From positions 1 to 7,142 of the forward strand of contig JAEZAI010000143.1 in NCBI GenBank assembly GCA_023427825.1: a stretch of 7,142 nucleotides of DNA. The letters run 5' to 3'. The position numbers were made by a program, and so were the translations under genes. This stretch comes from Actinomycetes bacterium (GTDB lineage: Bacteria; Actinomycetota; Acidimicrobiia; Acidimicrobiales; Microtrichaceae). The first letter of the stretch is position 1; each line of letters begins with the position of its first letter. The notes below the pieces were generated by a model. That model searched no databases. It saw nothing but the letters and a program-made list of their open reading frames with translations, and had not been told where the DNA came from. Shown piece after piece: positions 1 through 5,520 of this stretch.

Positions 1-447
1 GGTGAGCGCCGTCGCGTCCGCGATCGCGAACGGCACGTTGAGCATGCGTGCGAGCGTCTGCGCGAGCAGCGTCTTTCCGCAGCCGGTGGGGCCGATGAGC
101 ATGATGTTGCTCTTGGCGAGCTCCACCTCGTCGGGTCCGGAGCGCGTGGCGCCGTGCTGGACCCGCTTGTAGTGGTTGTAGACCGCGACCGAGAGGATCT
201 TCTTGGCGCGGTCCTGGCCGACGATGAAGTCGTCGAGGAACTCGAAGATCTCGGCCGGCTTGGGGAGCTCGTCGAGGACCAGCTCACCCGTCTCGGCGAG
301 CTCCTCCTCGATGATCTCGTTGCAGAGGTCGATGCACTCGTCGCAGATGTAGACCCCCGGGCCCGCGATGAGCTTCTTGACCTGCTTCTGCGACTTGCCG
401 CAGAAGGAGCACTTGAGGAGCTCTCCTCCGTCACCGAACTTCGCCAC
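1..447 (-). CDS. clpX: ATP-dependent Clp protease ATP-binding subunit ClpX (N-terminal part, cut by window edge)
   Basis: ClpX is the hexameric AAA+ unfoldase that recognises substrates and feeds them into the ClpP chamber in the cytoplasm. The first 149 residues are visible; full ClpX is usually a little over 400, so about two thirds lies beyond position 1. The N-terminal zinc-binding domain has four cysteines at C13, C16, C35 and C38 (motifs KCSFCGK and [10 protein letters not shown]). A linker follows, then the AAA+ start with IVGQD near residue 75 and a Walker A motif GPTGCGKT at 119-126. The GTG start at 447-445 is chosen because the product then begins [13 protein letters not shown], like actinobacterial ClpX. 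An AAGGAG lies upstream with a short 4-nt spacer. It follows clpP on the same strand after 100 nt, probably in one operon. The family assignment is secure from the two motif blocks. Confidence 0.97.
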   Translation of the reverse strand, partial: MAKFGDGGELLKCSFCGKSQKQVKKLIAGPGVYICDECIDLCNEIIEEELAETGELVLDELPKPAEIFEFLDDFIVGQDRAKKILSVAVYNHYKRVQHGATRSGPDEVELAKSNIMLIGPTGCGKTLLAQTLARMLNVPFAIADATALT

Positions 448-451
448 CGGG

Positions 452-457
452 CTCCTT
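452..457 (-). promoter_or_regulatory. Ribosome binding site of clpX
   Basis: AAGGAG on the minus strand, 4 nt before the GTG start of clpX. The sequence is a strong Shine-Dalgarno match but the spacing is shorter than usual. It supports the GTG start, since no other start codon near the conserved N terminus is better placed. Confidence 0.6.
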
Positions 458-472
458 CAGGGTCGGCTGGAT

Positions 473-485
473 GGTGTGGCACACC
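473..485. other. 13-nt palindrome in the clpP-clpX spacer
   Basis: GGTGTG and CACACC flank a single central base, giving a perfect 6-bp dyad within the 100-nt gap between clpP and clpX (448-547). It could be a protein-binding site or a small RNA hairpin, although a 1-nt loop cannot form without opening the inner pairs. No known actinobacterial Clp regulator motif (ClgR or HspR type) is recognised here. Nothing else clear is seen in the gap. Confidence 0.3.
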
Positions 486-547
486 GGGTGAGTGGGGCGC
501 ACCATGCCGAGGGGGTCCCGGCGTGGTGGACCATTGTGCACGATCCG

Positions 548-1192
548 TCAGCGGATCGCCGCGATGGGCCCGCTGTTGTCCACCACGTCGCGGGCCTCGA
601 TCACCTCGTCGATGATCCCGTACTCCTTGGCCTCGGCCGCGGTCATGACGTAGTCGCGGTCGGTGTCCTTGGAGATCTTCTCGACCGACTGGCCGGTGTG
701 GCGGCTCAGCACGTGCTCGAGGGTCTCCTTGAGCCGGATGATCTCGTTGGCGGCGATCTCCAGGTCCGACACCTGGGCGTAGCCGGACTGCGCGTACGGC
801 TGGTGGATCAGGACCCGTGCGTTGGGGAGCGCCAGGCGCTTGCCGGGGGTGCCGGCGGCGAGCAGCACGGCGGCGGCGGACGCGGCCTGGCCGAAGCACA
901 GGGTGGCGATCTCGGGCCGGATGTACTGCATGGTGTCGTAGATCGCCATGAGAGCGTTAATGTCGCCGCCCGGCGAGTTGATGTAGATGCTGATGTCCTT
1001 GTCGGGGTTCTCCGACTCGAGGAACAGCAGCTGGGCGCAGATCAGGTTGGCGACGGCGTCGTCGATCGGCGTGCCCAGGAAGATGATGTTCTCGCGGAGC
1101 AGCCGCGAGTAGAGGTCCGAGTAGCGCTCGCCGCGGCTCGTCTGCTCGATGACGTTGGGGACGAGGTAGCTCTGCGGCTGGATGGGGGGCAC
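548..1192 (-). CDS. clpP: ATP-dependent Clp protease proteolytic subunit, ClpP2-like
   Basis: ClpP forms the tetradecameric serine-protease chamber that degrades proteins delivered by ClpX or ClpC. The 214-residue product has the full catalytic triad: S105 in [12 protein letters not shown]130 in LIHQP and D180 in KDTDRD, with the INSPGG motif near residue 72. Length is typical. The N terminus ([13 protein letters not shown]) and the [18 protein letters not shown] block resemble mycobacterial ClpP2 rather than ClpP1. The reading frame is open further upstream to 1273, but the GTG at 1192-1190 is preferred: AGGAG lies 8 nt before it, and the upstream residues are Pro/Arg-rich and unlike ClpP. 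It sits between tig and clpX on the same strand. Unlike the usual actinobacterial layout there is no second clpP in tandem. Assignment to the ClpP2 subtype is by eye. Confidence 0.96.
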   Translation of the reverse strand: MPPIQPQSYLVPNVIEQTSRGERYSDLYSRLLRENIIFLGTPIDDAVANLICAQLLFLESENPDKDISIYINSPGGDINALMAIYDTMQYIRPEIATLCFGQAASAAAVLLAAGTPGKRLALPNARVLIHQPYAQSGYAQVSDLEIAANEIIRLKETLEHVLSRHTGQSVEKISKDTDRDYVMTAAEAKEYGIIDEVIEARDVVDNSGPIAAIR

Positions 1193-1200
1193 TCGGCTCG

Positions 1201-1205
1201 CTCCT
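1201..1205 (-). promoter_or_regulatory. Ribosome binding site deciding the clpP start
   Basis: AGGAG on the minus strand, 8 nt upstream of GTG at 1192. It supports the 214-residue product over the longer reading frame that opens at 1273. Confidence 0.65.
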
Positions 1206-1226
1206 GGTCGATGGGGCTGGTGGCCC

Positions 1227-1254
1227 GACCGGCGCCCCTGTGGGGCCGGCGGTC
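1227..1254. other. Imperfect GC-rich hairpin in the tig-clpP spacer
   Basis: Within the 102-nt gap between tig and clpP, GACCG (1227-1231) pairs with CGGTC (1250-1254), and GCCCC (1234-1238) pairs with GGGGC (1242-1246) around a 3-nt loop. The two stems are separated by a small internal loop. In the transcribed (minus) sense no T tract follows, so it is not a classic intrinsic terminator. It could be a processing or stability element that lets clpP-clpX be expressed separately from tig. A second small dyad, GGTGG-C-CCACC, lies at 1264-1274, next to a TACGGT box (1277-1272, minus) that could be a weak internal promoter. Function is inference. Confidence 0.4.
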
Positions 1255-1294
1255 GCTCTGGTGGGTGGCCCACCGTATCCCGGGGGCCGTCCGA

Positions 1295-2668
1295 TCAGTC
1301 GTGATCGTGATCGTGGTCGTGATCGTGGTCGTGGGTGTGCTCGGGCGGCTCCAGGAACCGCTCGTCGATGGGCTTGCCATCAGGATCCACCACCTCGGCG
1401 TGTTCGACCAGCCAGTCGATCGCCTTCTGCGCGGCCAGGTCGGCCTTGAGCCCCGAGAGCTGGCCGCCGGAGCGCAGCTGCTCCTTGGCGTCCTCGAGGG
1501 TGATGTCGGCGTCACCGATCATGTCCTCGATCGTGTGGTCGACCTCGGCGTCGTCCGCGACCAGGCCCTCGGCGGCGACGACGGCCCGCAGGGCCAGGTC
1601 CGCCTTCACGCCCTCGACGGCGCTCTCCTTGAGGCCGGCCATGAACTCGTCGGGCTCCTGGCCCATCACGCGCAGGTAGTCGTCCAGGCCGATGCCCTGC
1701 TGCTGCAGCCGCATGATCACGTTCTGCAGCTGGCCCTGCATCTCTGCCGAGACGAGCGCCTCGGGGATCTCCTCGTCGACCAGCTTGGCCAGCTCGGAGA
1801 CGGCGCGGGCGCGCACGGCGCCCCGGGTCTGGTTCTCCCGGCCCTCGGCCAGGCGGCCGCGCACGTCGGCGACCAGCTCCTCGACCGTCTCGAACTCGGT
1901 GGCCTCGGCGACCCACTCGTCGGTCAGCTCGGGCAGGACCCGCTCCTTGACCTCCTTGACGGTGAGCTTGAAGTCGACGTCGTCCTCGTCGGGATCGGGG
2001 TGCTCGGCCGAGAACTCCAGCACGTCGCCCGCGGAGGCGCCGACGAGGTGCTCGTCGAACTCGGAGGCGATCATCCCGGACCCGACGGCGTAGAGGTAGT
2101 CGTCCGCAGTGAGGCCGTCGACCTCCTCGCCGTCCTGGGTGCCCGAGATGTCGATCGTGACGTAGTCGCCCTCGCCCGCGGCACGCTCCACCGCAGTGAG
2201 CTCGCCGTACTGCGTGCGCAGGCGGTCGATCTGGGCGTCGACCTCGTCGTCGGGCACCTCGGGGCTGGGCACCTCGATGCGCAGGCCGTTGTAGCCGGCG
2301 ACCTGGATCGTGGGCCGGACGCCGACGACCGCGGTGAACGTGACGTCGCCGGACTCCTCGCCCTCGGCGATGTCCAGCTCGGGCTGAGCGATGACGTCGA
2401 CGTCGTTCTCGATGACGGCCTCGCTGTAGAACTCGGGGATGGCGGTGCGCAGCGCCTCGGAGCGGGCGTAGCCGACCCCGATCTGCTTCTCCATCAGCGC
2501 CCGGGGAGCCTTGCCGGGACGGAACCCGGGGATCCGCACCTCCTTGGCGATCTCCTTCCAGGCGGCGGCGATGGCCGGCTCGAGCTCGGCCTCCTCCACC
2601 TGGACGGTGAGCTTGACCTTGGGCTCCAGGTCGGGAGTGTCGGAAACGGGTTCGAGCGTGGCTTTCAC
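1295..2668 (-). CDS. tig: Trigger factor (ribosome-associated chaperone and FKBP-type prolyl isomerase) with His-Asp tail
   Basis: Trigger factor binds the ribosomal exit tunnel and shields nascent chains; its middle domain is an FKBP-type peptidyl-prolyl isomerase. The 457-residue product has the N-terminal ribosome-binding domain with signature GFRPGKAP at 48-55. A PPIase domain follows at about 165-250 (GDYVTIDISG onward), then a helical C-terminal chaperone domain to about 430. Length is normal for the family. The GTG start gives VKATLEPVSDTPD, which matches the usual MKxT-type N terminus. The best Shine-Dalgarno-like AGGAG is 15 nt upstream, which is too far, while a TAGGCT box ends 9 nt before GTG, so the message may be nearly leaderless. 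The last 15 residues are an acidic, His-rich tail with six His-Asp pairs. It is the first gene of a likely tig-clpP-clpX operon, divergent from tRNA-Pro. Confidence 0.97.
   Translation of the reverse strand: MKATLEPVSDTPDLEPKVKLTVQVEEAELEPAIAAAWKEIAKEVRIPGFRPGKAPRALMEKQIGVGYARSEALRTAIPEFYSEAVIENDVDVIAQPELDIAEGEESGDVTFTAVVGVRPTIQVAGYNGLRIEVPSPEVPDDEVDAQIDRLRTQYGELTAVERAAGEGDYVTIDISGTQDGEEVDGLTADDYLYAVGSGMIASEFDEHLVGASAGDVLEFSAEHPDPDEDDVDFKLTVKEVKERVLPELTDEWVAEATEFETVEELVADVRGRLAEGRENQTRGAVRARAVSELAKLVDEEIPEALVSAEMQGQLQNVIMRLQQQGIGLDDYLRVMGQEPDEFMAGLKESAVEGVKADLALRAVVAAEGLVADDAEVDHTIEDMIGDADITLEDAKEQLRSGGQLSGLKADLAAQKAIDWLVEHAEVVDPDGKPIDERFLEPPEHTHDHDHDHDHDHD
1298..1337 (-). repeat. tig: Short tandem repeat encoding the (His-Asp)6 tail of trigger factor
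   Basis: The final codons of tig alternate CAC with GAC or GAT, making a 6-bp-period repeat that encodes six His-Asp pairs, preceded by one more His two residues earlier. The third base of the Asp codons varies (GAC and GAT), so the repeat is not a perfect nucleotide microsatellite. This hints that the peptide, not only replication slippage, is maintained. A metal-binding role is inferred by analogy with the His-rich tail of SlyD, another FKBP-type isomerase. Confidence 0.8.
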
Positions 2669-2677
2669 AGGGGCGAG

Positions 2678-2683
2678 AGCCTA
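2678..2683 (-). promoter_or_regulatory. Candidate -10 box of tig (TAGGCT)
   Basis: TAGGCT fits the actinobacterial -10 consensus TANNNT. It ends 9 nt before the GTG start, so transcription would begin at or within about three bases of the start codon. No convincing TTGAC-type -35 is seen at 17-18 bp. The AGGAG just upstream of the box would then lie in the promoter and not in the mRNA. Confidence 0.5.
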
Positions 2684-2745
2684 CTCCTGCCGCCGACGGG
2701 TCTCCCCATCGCCGGATGGCGGCGGAGCGATGAGCGACGTCCGGG

Positions 2746-2751
2746 TAGTGT
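2746..2751 (+). promoter_or_regulatory. Candidate -10 box of tRNA-Pro (TAGTGT)
   Basis: TAGTGT matches TANNNT and ends 8 nt before the first base of the mature tRNA, which implies almost no 5' leader for RNase P to remove. No clear -35 is seen. The 91-bp gap 2669-2759 carries this promoter and the divergent tig promoter. Confidence 0.4.
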
Positions 2752-2759
2752 CGCCCCCA

Positions 2760-2833
2760 CGGGACGTGGCGCAGCCTGGTAGCGCACCGGCTTTGGGAGC
2801 CGGGGGCCGCGAGTTCAAATCTCGCCGTCCCGA
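2760..2833 (+). tRNA. tRNA-Pro (anticodon UGG)
   Basis: A complete 74-nt cloverleaf can be folded by hand. The acceptor stem is CGGGACG (2760-2766) with CGTCCCG (2826-2832). The D stem is GCGC/GCGC, and the anticodon stem is CCGGC/GCCGG around the loop TTTGGGA, with anticodon TGG at 2794-2796. There is a 5-nt variable region, and the T stem is GCGAG/CTCGC around loop TTCAAAT. The discriminator base is A at 2833 and CCA is not encoded. All stems are fully paired and position 1 is C, as is usual for proline tRNAs. It reads CCN proline codons, chiefly CCA and CCG. tRNA genes are common integration sites, but no duplicated 3' end is seen in this window, so no integrated element is indicated. Confidence 0.97.
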
Positions 2834-2838
2834 CTCTC

Positions 2839-2898
2839 CATCCGCAGCCCGATCGCCCCACCCGCAGCCTGATCGCCCTATCCGCAGGCTGATCATCC
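2839..2898. repeat. Three tandem 20-bp repeats just downstream of tRNA-Pro
   Basis: Three head-to-tail 20-bp copies (2839-2858, 2859-2878, 2879-2898) share the core CCGCAGSCYGATC. Copies 1 and 2 differ at two positions; copy 3 differs from each of the others at five. One change in copy 3 (GCAGGCT instead of GCAGCCT) makes CAGCCTG (2865-2871) complementary to CAGGCTG (2885-2891), a 7-bp stem with a 13-nt loop. The array begins 5 nt after the tRNA and lies between it and the converging small gene, so a weak terminator or tRNA 3'-processing role is possible. No T tract follows. Function is unknown. Confidence 0.75.
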
Positions 2899-2925
2899 AC
2901 GAGCCGAGCAGAGGGCCCGGTCGGG

Positions 2926-3165
2926 TCAGCGGTCGGGTCGACACCTCGTGGAGCCGGGCACCCGGCAACGGCCGCCCAGCGGCGACGGTCGCCCGATCGA
3001 CGACCCGGCGGGCTTGAGGCTGGCGGCCAGCGTCTCGGCGGCCGTCCGGCCGCAGCCGACGGCGACGAGGGCGAGGACGATCTCGTCACGGCTGGCGGAG
3101 CCCACGTCGAGCTCGACGTCGAGCGGCCAGTAGGTCGGTCCGTTCCCAGGGGCGGTGGGTGCCAT
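2926..3165 (-). CDS. Hypothetical small protein (79 residues)
   Basis: I do not recognise this protein. The case for it being real is codon use: nearly all codons, especially from about codon 10 to 58, end in G or C, as in the confirmed genes. The overlapping plus-strand frame gives a low-complexity product. Residues 26-51 (RDEIVLALVAVGCGRTAAETLAASLK) look like an amphipathic helix pair with two helix-capping acidic/Arg ends; the last 20 residues are Pro/Arg/Gly-rich and look disordered. There is no signal peptide or clear membrane helix. It starts at ATG 3165-3163 without a convincing Shine-Dalgarno. It is divergent from the SDR gene and converges on tRNA-Pro. If it is not real, the stretch 2834-3279 holds only the tandem repeats and the SDR promoter. 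Confidence 0.45.
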   Translation of the reverse strand: MAPTAPGNGPTYWPLDVELDVGSASRDEIVLALVAVGCGRTAAETLAASLKPAGSSIGRPSPLGGRCRVPGSTRCRPDR

Positions 3166-3267
3166 GGATGGATGGTGCGCCCAGCACCCCCCTCCCTGAC
3201 CATGGGCCGATCGGTCCGGCGCTCCTGGGTCGACCTCCTGCGGCCCGGTCCGATCCGATCAGAGCGG

Positions 3268-3273
3268 TACCGT
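3268..3273 (+). promoter_or_regulatory. Candidate -10 box of the SDR gene (TACCGT)
   Basis: TACCGT fits TANNNT and is followed by 6 nt and then the ATG at 3280, the geometry expected for a leaderless transcript that starts on the A of ATG. No Shine-Dalgarno is visible upstream of this ATG, which agrees. A -35 box is not obvious. Confidence 0.4.
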
Positions 3274-3279
3274 CCCCGC

Positions 3280-4155
3280 ATGCAGCACGGGAGCGCCACC
3301 GGGCCCGGGCCGCTGCTCACGGGCCGCCGGGCGCTCGTGACCGGCGGCGGCCACGGCATCGGGCGCGGGATCTGCCTGGCCTTCGGAGCCCACGGCGCGT
3401 CGGTCCTGGTGGCGGACGTCGACGGCGAGGCCGCCGAGCGAACCGCGTCCGAGGTGGTCGCGGCCGGCGGCGCTGCGACCGCTTCGGAGGTCGACGTCAC
3501 CGACGGCGATCAGGCCGCCGAGGTGGTGTTCACGGCCGTCGATCGCCTGGGCGGGTTGGACGTGCTGGTCAACGGCGTCGGCCACTACCTGCATCCGGTC
3601 ACGCCGTTCCAGGACGTCACCGACGACCAGATCGCCGACCTCTACGAGGTCAACCTGGGCCACGTGCTGCGGGTCACGCGGGCCGCGCTCCCCCACCTGA
3701 TCCGCGCCGGCGGCCCCGACGTGGCCGCGGGCACCCGGCCCGGACCGAGCATCATCAACCTGACCACGGTCGAGGCGTTCCGTGGCATCCCGGGCCACCC
3801 CGTGTACGCGGCGTTCAAGGCCGCGGTCACGCAGTTCTCCAAGAGCCTCGCCCTCCAGGTGTCCGAGCACGGCATCCGCGTCAACGACATCGCACCCGAC
3901 GTCACCCGTTCCCAGCAGCTGCCGTACGAGCGATGGCTCAGCGAGGACGACGTCGCACGGATCCCGGCCTGGGTCCCGCTGGGTCGCCTCGGCGAGCCGC
4001 AGGACGCGGCGGGCGTGGCGGTGTTCCTGGCCTCGGAGCTGTCGGAGTTCGTCACGGGGACCACCGTCCACTGCGACGGCGGCACCTACGCCGCGGGCGG
4101 TTGGTACCGCACGGCGCGCGGCCGGGGCTGGACGAACCGACCGCACGACGCCTGA
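3280..4155 (+). CDS. Short-chain dehydrogenase/reductase (SDR) family oxidoreductase
   Basis: A classical-type SDR, a cytoplasmic NAD(P)-dependent alcohol/ketone oxidoreductase with a Rossmann fold; the substrate cannot be told. In the 291-residue product the cofactor motif TGGGHGIGR is at 21-29. D46 at the end of the second strand (VLVADVD) favours NAD(H) over NADP(H). N125 (YEVNLGHV) and Y176/K180 (YAAFK) are present. The residue 13 before the Tyr, normally the catalytic Ser, is T163 (INLTTVEA). The usual NNAG motif reads NGVG at 98-101. The C-terminal TGTTVHCDGG block (259-268) is typical and is followed by a 23-residue Arg/Trp-rich tail. The reading frame is open upstream to 3172, but ATG 3280 is preferred because it lies 20 residues before the cofactor motif. 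The gene converges on the CoA-transferase gene. The 27-nt gap contains a GGCGC/GCGCC dyad (4156-4171) that may help termination. Confidence 0.93.
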   Translation: MQHGSATGPGPLLTGRRALVTGGGHGIGRGICLAFGAHGASVLVADVDGEAAERTASEVVAAGGAATASEVDVTDGDQAAEVVFTAVDRLGGLDVLVNGVGHYLHPVTPFQDVTDDQIADLYEVNLGHVLRVTRAALPHLIRAGGPDVAAGTRPGPSIINLTTVEAFRGIPGHPVYAAFKAAVTQFSKSLALQVSEHGIRVNDIAPDVTRSQQLPYERWLSEDDVARIPAWVPLGRLGEPQDAAGVAVFLASELSEFVTGTTVHCDGGTYAAGGWYRTARGRGWTNRPHDA

Positions 4156-4182
4156 GGCGCGGCTCGGCGCCGGGCGCGTCGC

Positions 4183-5463
4183 TCAGAGGTAGCCCAGCTC
4201 CTTGGCCGACCGCTCGAGGTCGTCCCGGAACGCGGGGTCCGCGATGCCGAGCAGCGCCTCCGTGCGCTCGCGGAGGGTGCGCCCCGTGAGCTCGGCGATG
4301 CCGTACTCGGTGACGACCTTGTCCACCAGGTTCTTGTGCGCGCTGACAACGGCGCCGGGCGTGAGCGTCGGCACGATGCGCGACACCGTGCCGCCGCCCG
4401 CCGAGCTGTGGGTGACGATGAAGCTCTGGCCGCCCCGCGAGAGCTGCGCCCCGCGCATGAAGTCCGCCTGGCCGCCGGTCGACGAGACGTAGTGCGTCCC
4501 CAGCGACTCCGAGGCGCACTGGCCGAGCAGGTCGACCTGCATCGTGGCGTTGATCGAGCAGAGGTCGTCGTGCTGCGAGATGACCCTCGGATCGTTCGAG
4601 ATGTCGACGGGGAGCATGAAGAGCGACGGGTTCTCGTCGGCCCACTCGTAGAGCTCCGAGGAGCCGAGGACGATCGTCGTCGTCGCCAGGCCCCGCTCGC
4701 GTGCCTTGCGCCGGCCGTTGACCGCGCCGCTCTCGATCAGGTCCATCACCGCGTCGCCGAGCACCTCGGTGTGCACGCCCAGGTCCCGATGGTCGCCGAG
4801 CATGCCGGCGACCAGGCCCGGCACCGCGCCGATGCCGATCTGCAACGTCGCCCCGTCGGGTATGCGCTCGGCGACCAGCTCGGCGATGGCCCGGTCGACG
4901 TCGGTCACGGGCGGCGGGGCCGGGGCCGACAGCGGCGACTCCACCTCCGCCCAGCCGAGCGCGTCGGAGAGGTGGAAGGTGTGCAGCCCGTTGGTCCTCG
5001 GCATGTTCGGGTTGACCTCGACCACGACGGGGACCTCGCCGAGCAGGGTCGCGGCGTAGTCGGCGGCGAGACCGAGCGACACGTAGCCGTGGCGGTCCGG
5101 CGGCGACGCCGCCACGGCGAGCAGCGGCGTTCGCCACCGACGGCGGAGCAGGTCGGGGATGGCGTGGAAGTCGTTGGGCACCAGGTCCACGCCGCCGGCC
5201 TCGTAGTGCGCCCGCATGTCCACGCTGAGGAAGTACGACACGTGGCGGAGGCGGTCGCCGTAGCAGCCGGTGTGGTAGTGGCGGTCCTTCTGGCAGTCGA
5301 GCTGGTGCACGCGCACGCCCTGCAGGTCGCCCGCCGCCGCCTCGAGCGCGTCGACGAAGCCGGTCGGCTCGCCGTTCGGCCCCGGCACGACGATGTCGGT
5401 GTCCGGTCCGACGAAGCGGACGAGCTCGGCGGGATCTGCGACGGGCGGCGGCACGGCGGGCAT
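4183..5463 (-). CDS. Acetyl-CoA hydrolase/4-hydroxybutyrate CoA-transferase family protein
   Basis: This family moves CoA between acyl groups, or hydrolyses acyl-CoA, through a covalent glutamyl-CoA intermediate. The 426-residue product is a typical length. Recognisable blocks are QIGIGAVPGLVAGML (208-222), LGVHTEVLGDAVMDL (228-242) with the likely catalytic Glu at E233, STGGQADFMRGAQLS (328-342), and the C-terminal block YGIAELTGRTLRERTEALLGIADPAFR. The N-terminal half contains a Cys/His-rich stretch (H53, C57, H62, H64, C67, H74) that I do not recall as a family hallmark. Start ATG 5463-5461 has AGGA 7 nt upstream. It is divergent from the alpha/beta-hydrolase gene (57-bp gap) and convergent with the SDR gene. 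Acetate, succinate, butyrate or 4-hydroxybutyrate CoA exchange are all possible; the acceptor cannot be assigned. Confidence 0.93.
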   Translation of the reverse strand: MPAVPPPVADPAELVRFVGPDTDIVVPGPNGEPTGFVDALEAAAGDLQGVRVHQLDCQKDRHYHTGCYGDRLRHVSYFLSVDMRAHYEAGGVDLVPNDFHAIPDLLRRRWRTPLLAVAASPPDRHGYVSLGLAADYAATLLGEVPVVVEVNPNMPRTNGLHTFHLSDALGWAEVESPLSAPAPPPVTDVDRAIAELVAERIPDGATLQIGIGAVPGLVAGMLGDHRDLGVHTEVLGDAVMDLIESGAVNGRRKARERGLATTTIVLGSSELYEWADENPSLFMLPVDISNDPRVISQHDDLCSINATMQVDLLGQCASESLGTHYVSSTGGQADFMRGAQLSRGGQSFIVTHSSAGGGTVSRIVPTLTPGAVVSAHKNLVDKVVTEYGIAELTGRTLRERTEALLGIADPAFRDDLERSAKELGYL

Positions 5464-5507
5464 CGATCCATCCTGCCGTCAGGCGTCGCCGAACCCACTC
5501 GTCCCCG

Positions 5508-5513
5508 TAGGCT
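5508..5513 (+). promoter_or_regulatory. Candidate -10 box of the alpha/beta-hydrolase gene (TAGGCT)
   Basis: TAGGCT, identical to the box before tig, is followed by 7 nt and then ATG at 5521, so the transcript would be leaderless or have a one-base leader. There is no Shine-Dalgarno between the box and the ATG. It lies in the 57-bp gap shared with the divergent CoA-transferase gene, whose promoter must lie in this gap or within the 5' end of the hydrolase gene. Confidence 0.5.
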
Positions 5514-5520
5514 TCCCTGC

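Noticed and set aside
368..2782. An 804-codon plus-strand open frame across clpP and tig
   Set aside because: It is antisense to two certain genes. Its Leu/Val/Gly/Asp-rich product is what the complement of high-GC3 codons gives, and it has no recognisable domain.
2760..2833. tRNA-Pro as the attachment site of an integrated element
   Set aside because: No second copy of the tRNA 3' end, integrase or phage/plasmid gene is present in the window.
2839..2898. The tandem repeats as a CRISPR array
   Set aside because: The copies are directly adjacent with no unique spacers, there are only three, and no cas gene is nearby.
2681..2968. A 95-codon minus-strand frame antisense to tRNA-Pro, containing DLNSRPPAPKAGALPGCAT
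   Set aside because: This peptide is the well-known spurious product of translating the complement of a tRNA-Pro gene.
3172..3279. An upstream start for the SDR gene adding 36 residues
   Set aside because: The added residues are Arg/Pro/Ser-rich and precede the normal SDR N terminus; the ATG at 3280 lies at the usual distance before the cofactor motif and has a -10-like box close by.
1512..3500. A 662-codon minus-strand open frame through tig, tRNA-Pro and the start of the SDR gene
   Set aside because: It crosses a tRNA gene and overlaps tig in another frame; the product is Arg/Gly/Ala-rich and without domains.
4156..4182. A full intrinsic terminator between the convergent SDR and CoA-transferase genes
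   Set aside because: There is only a 5-bp GGCGC/GCGCC stem and no T tract on either strand, too weak to list as its own feature.
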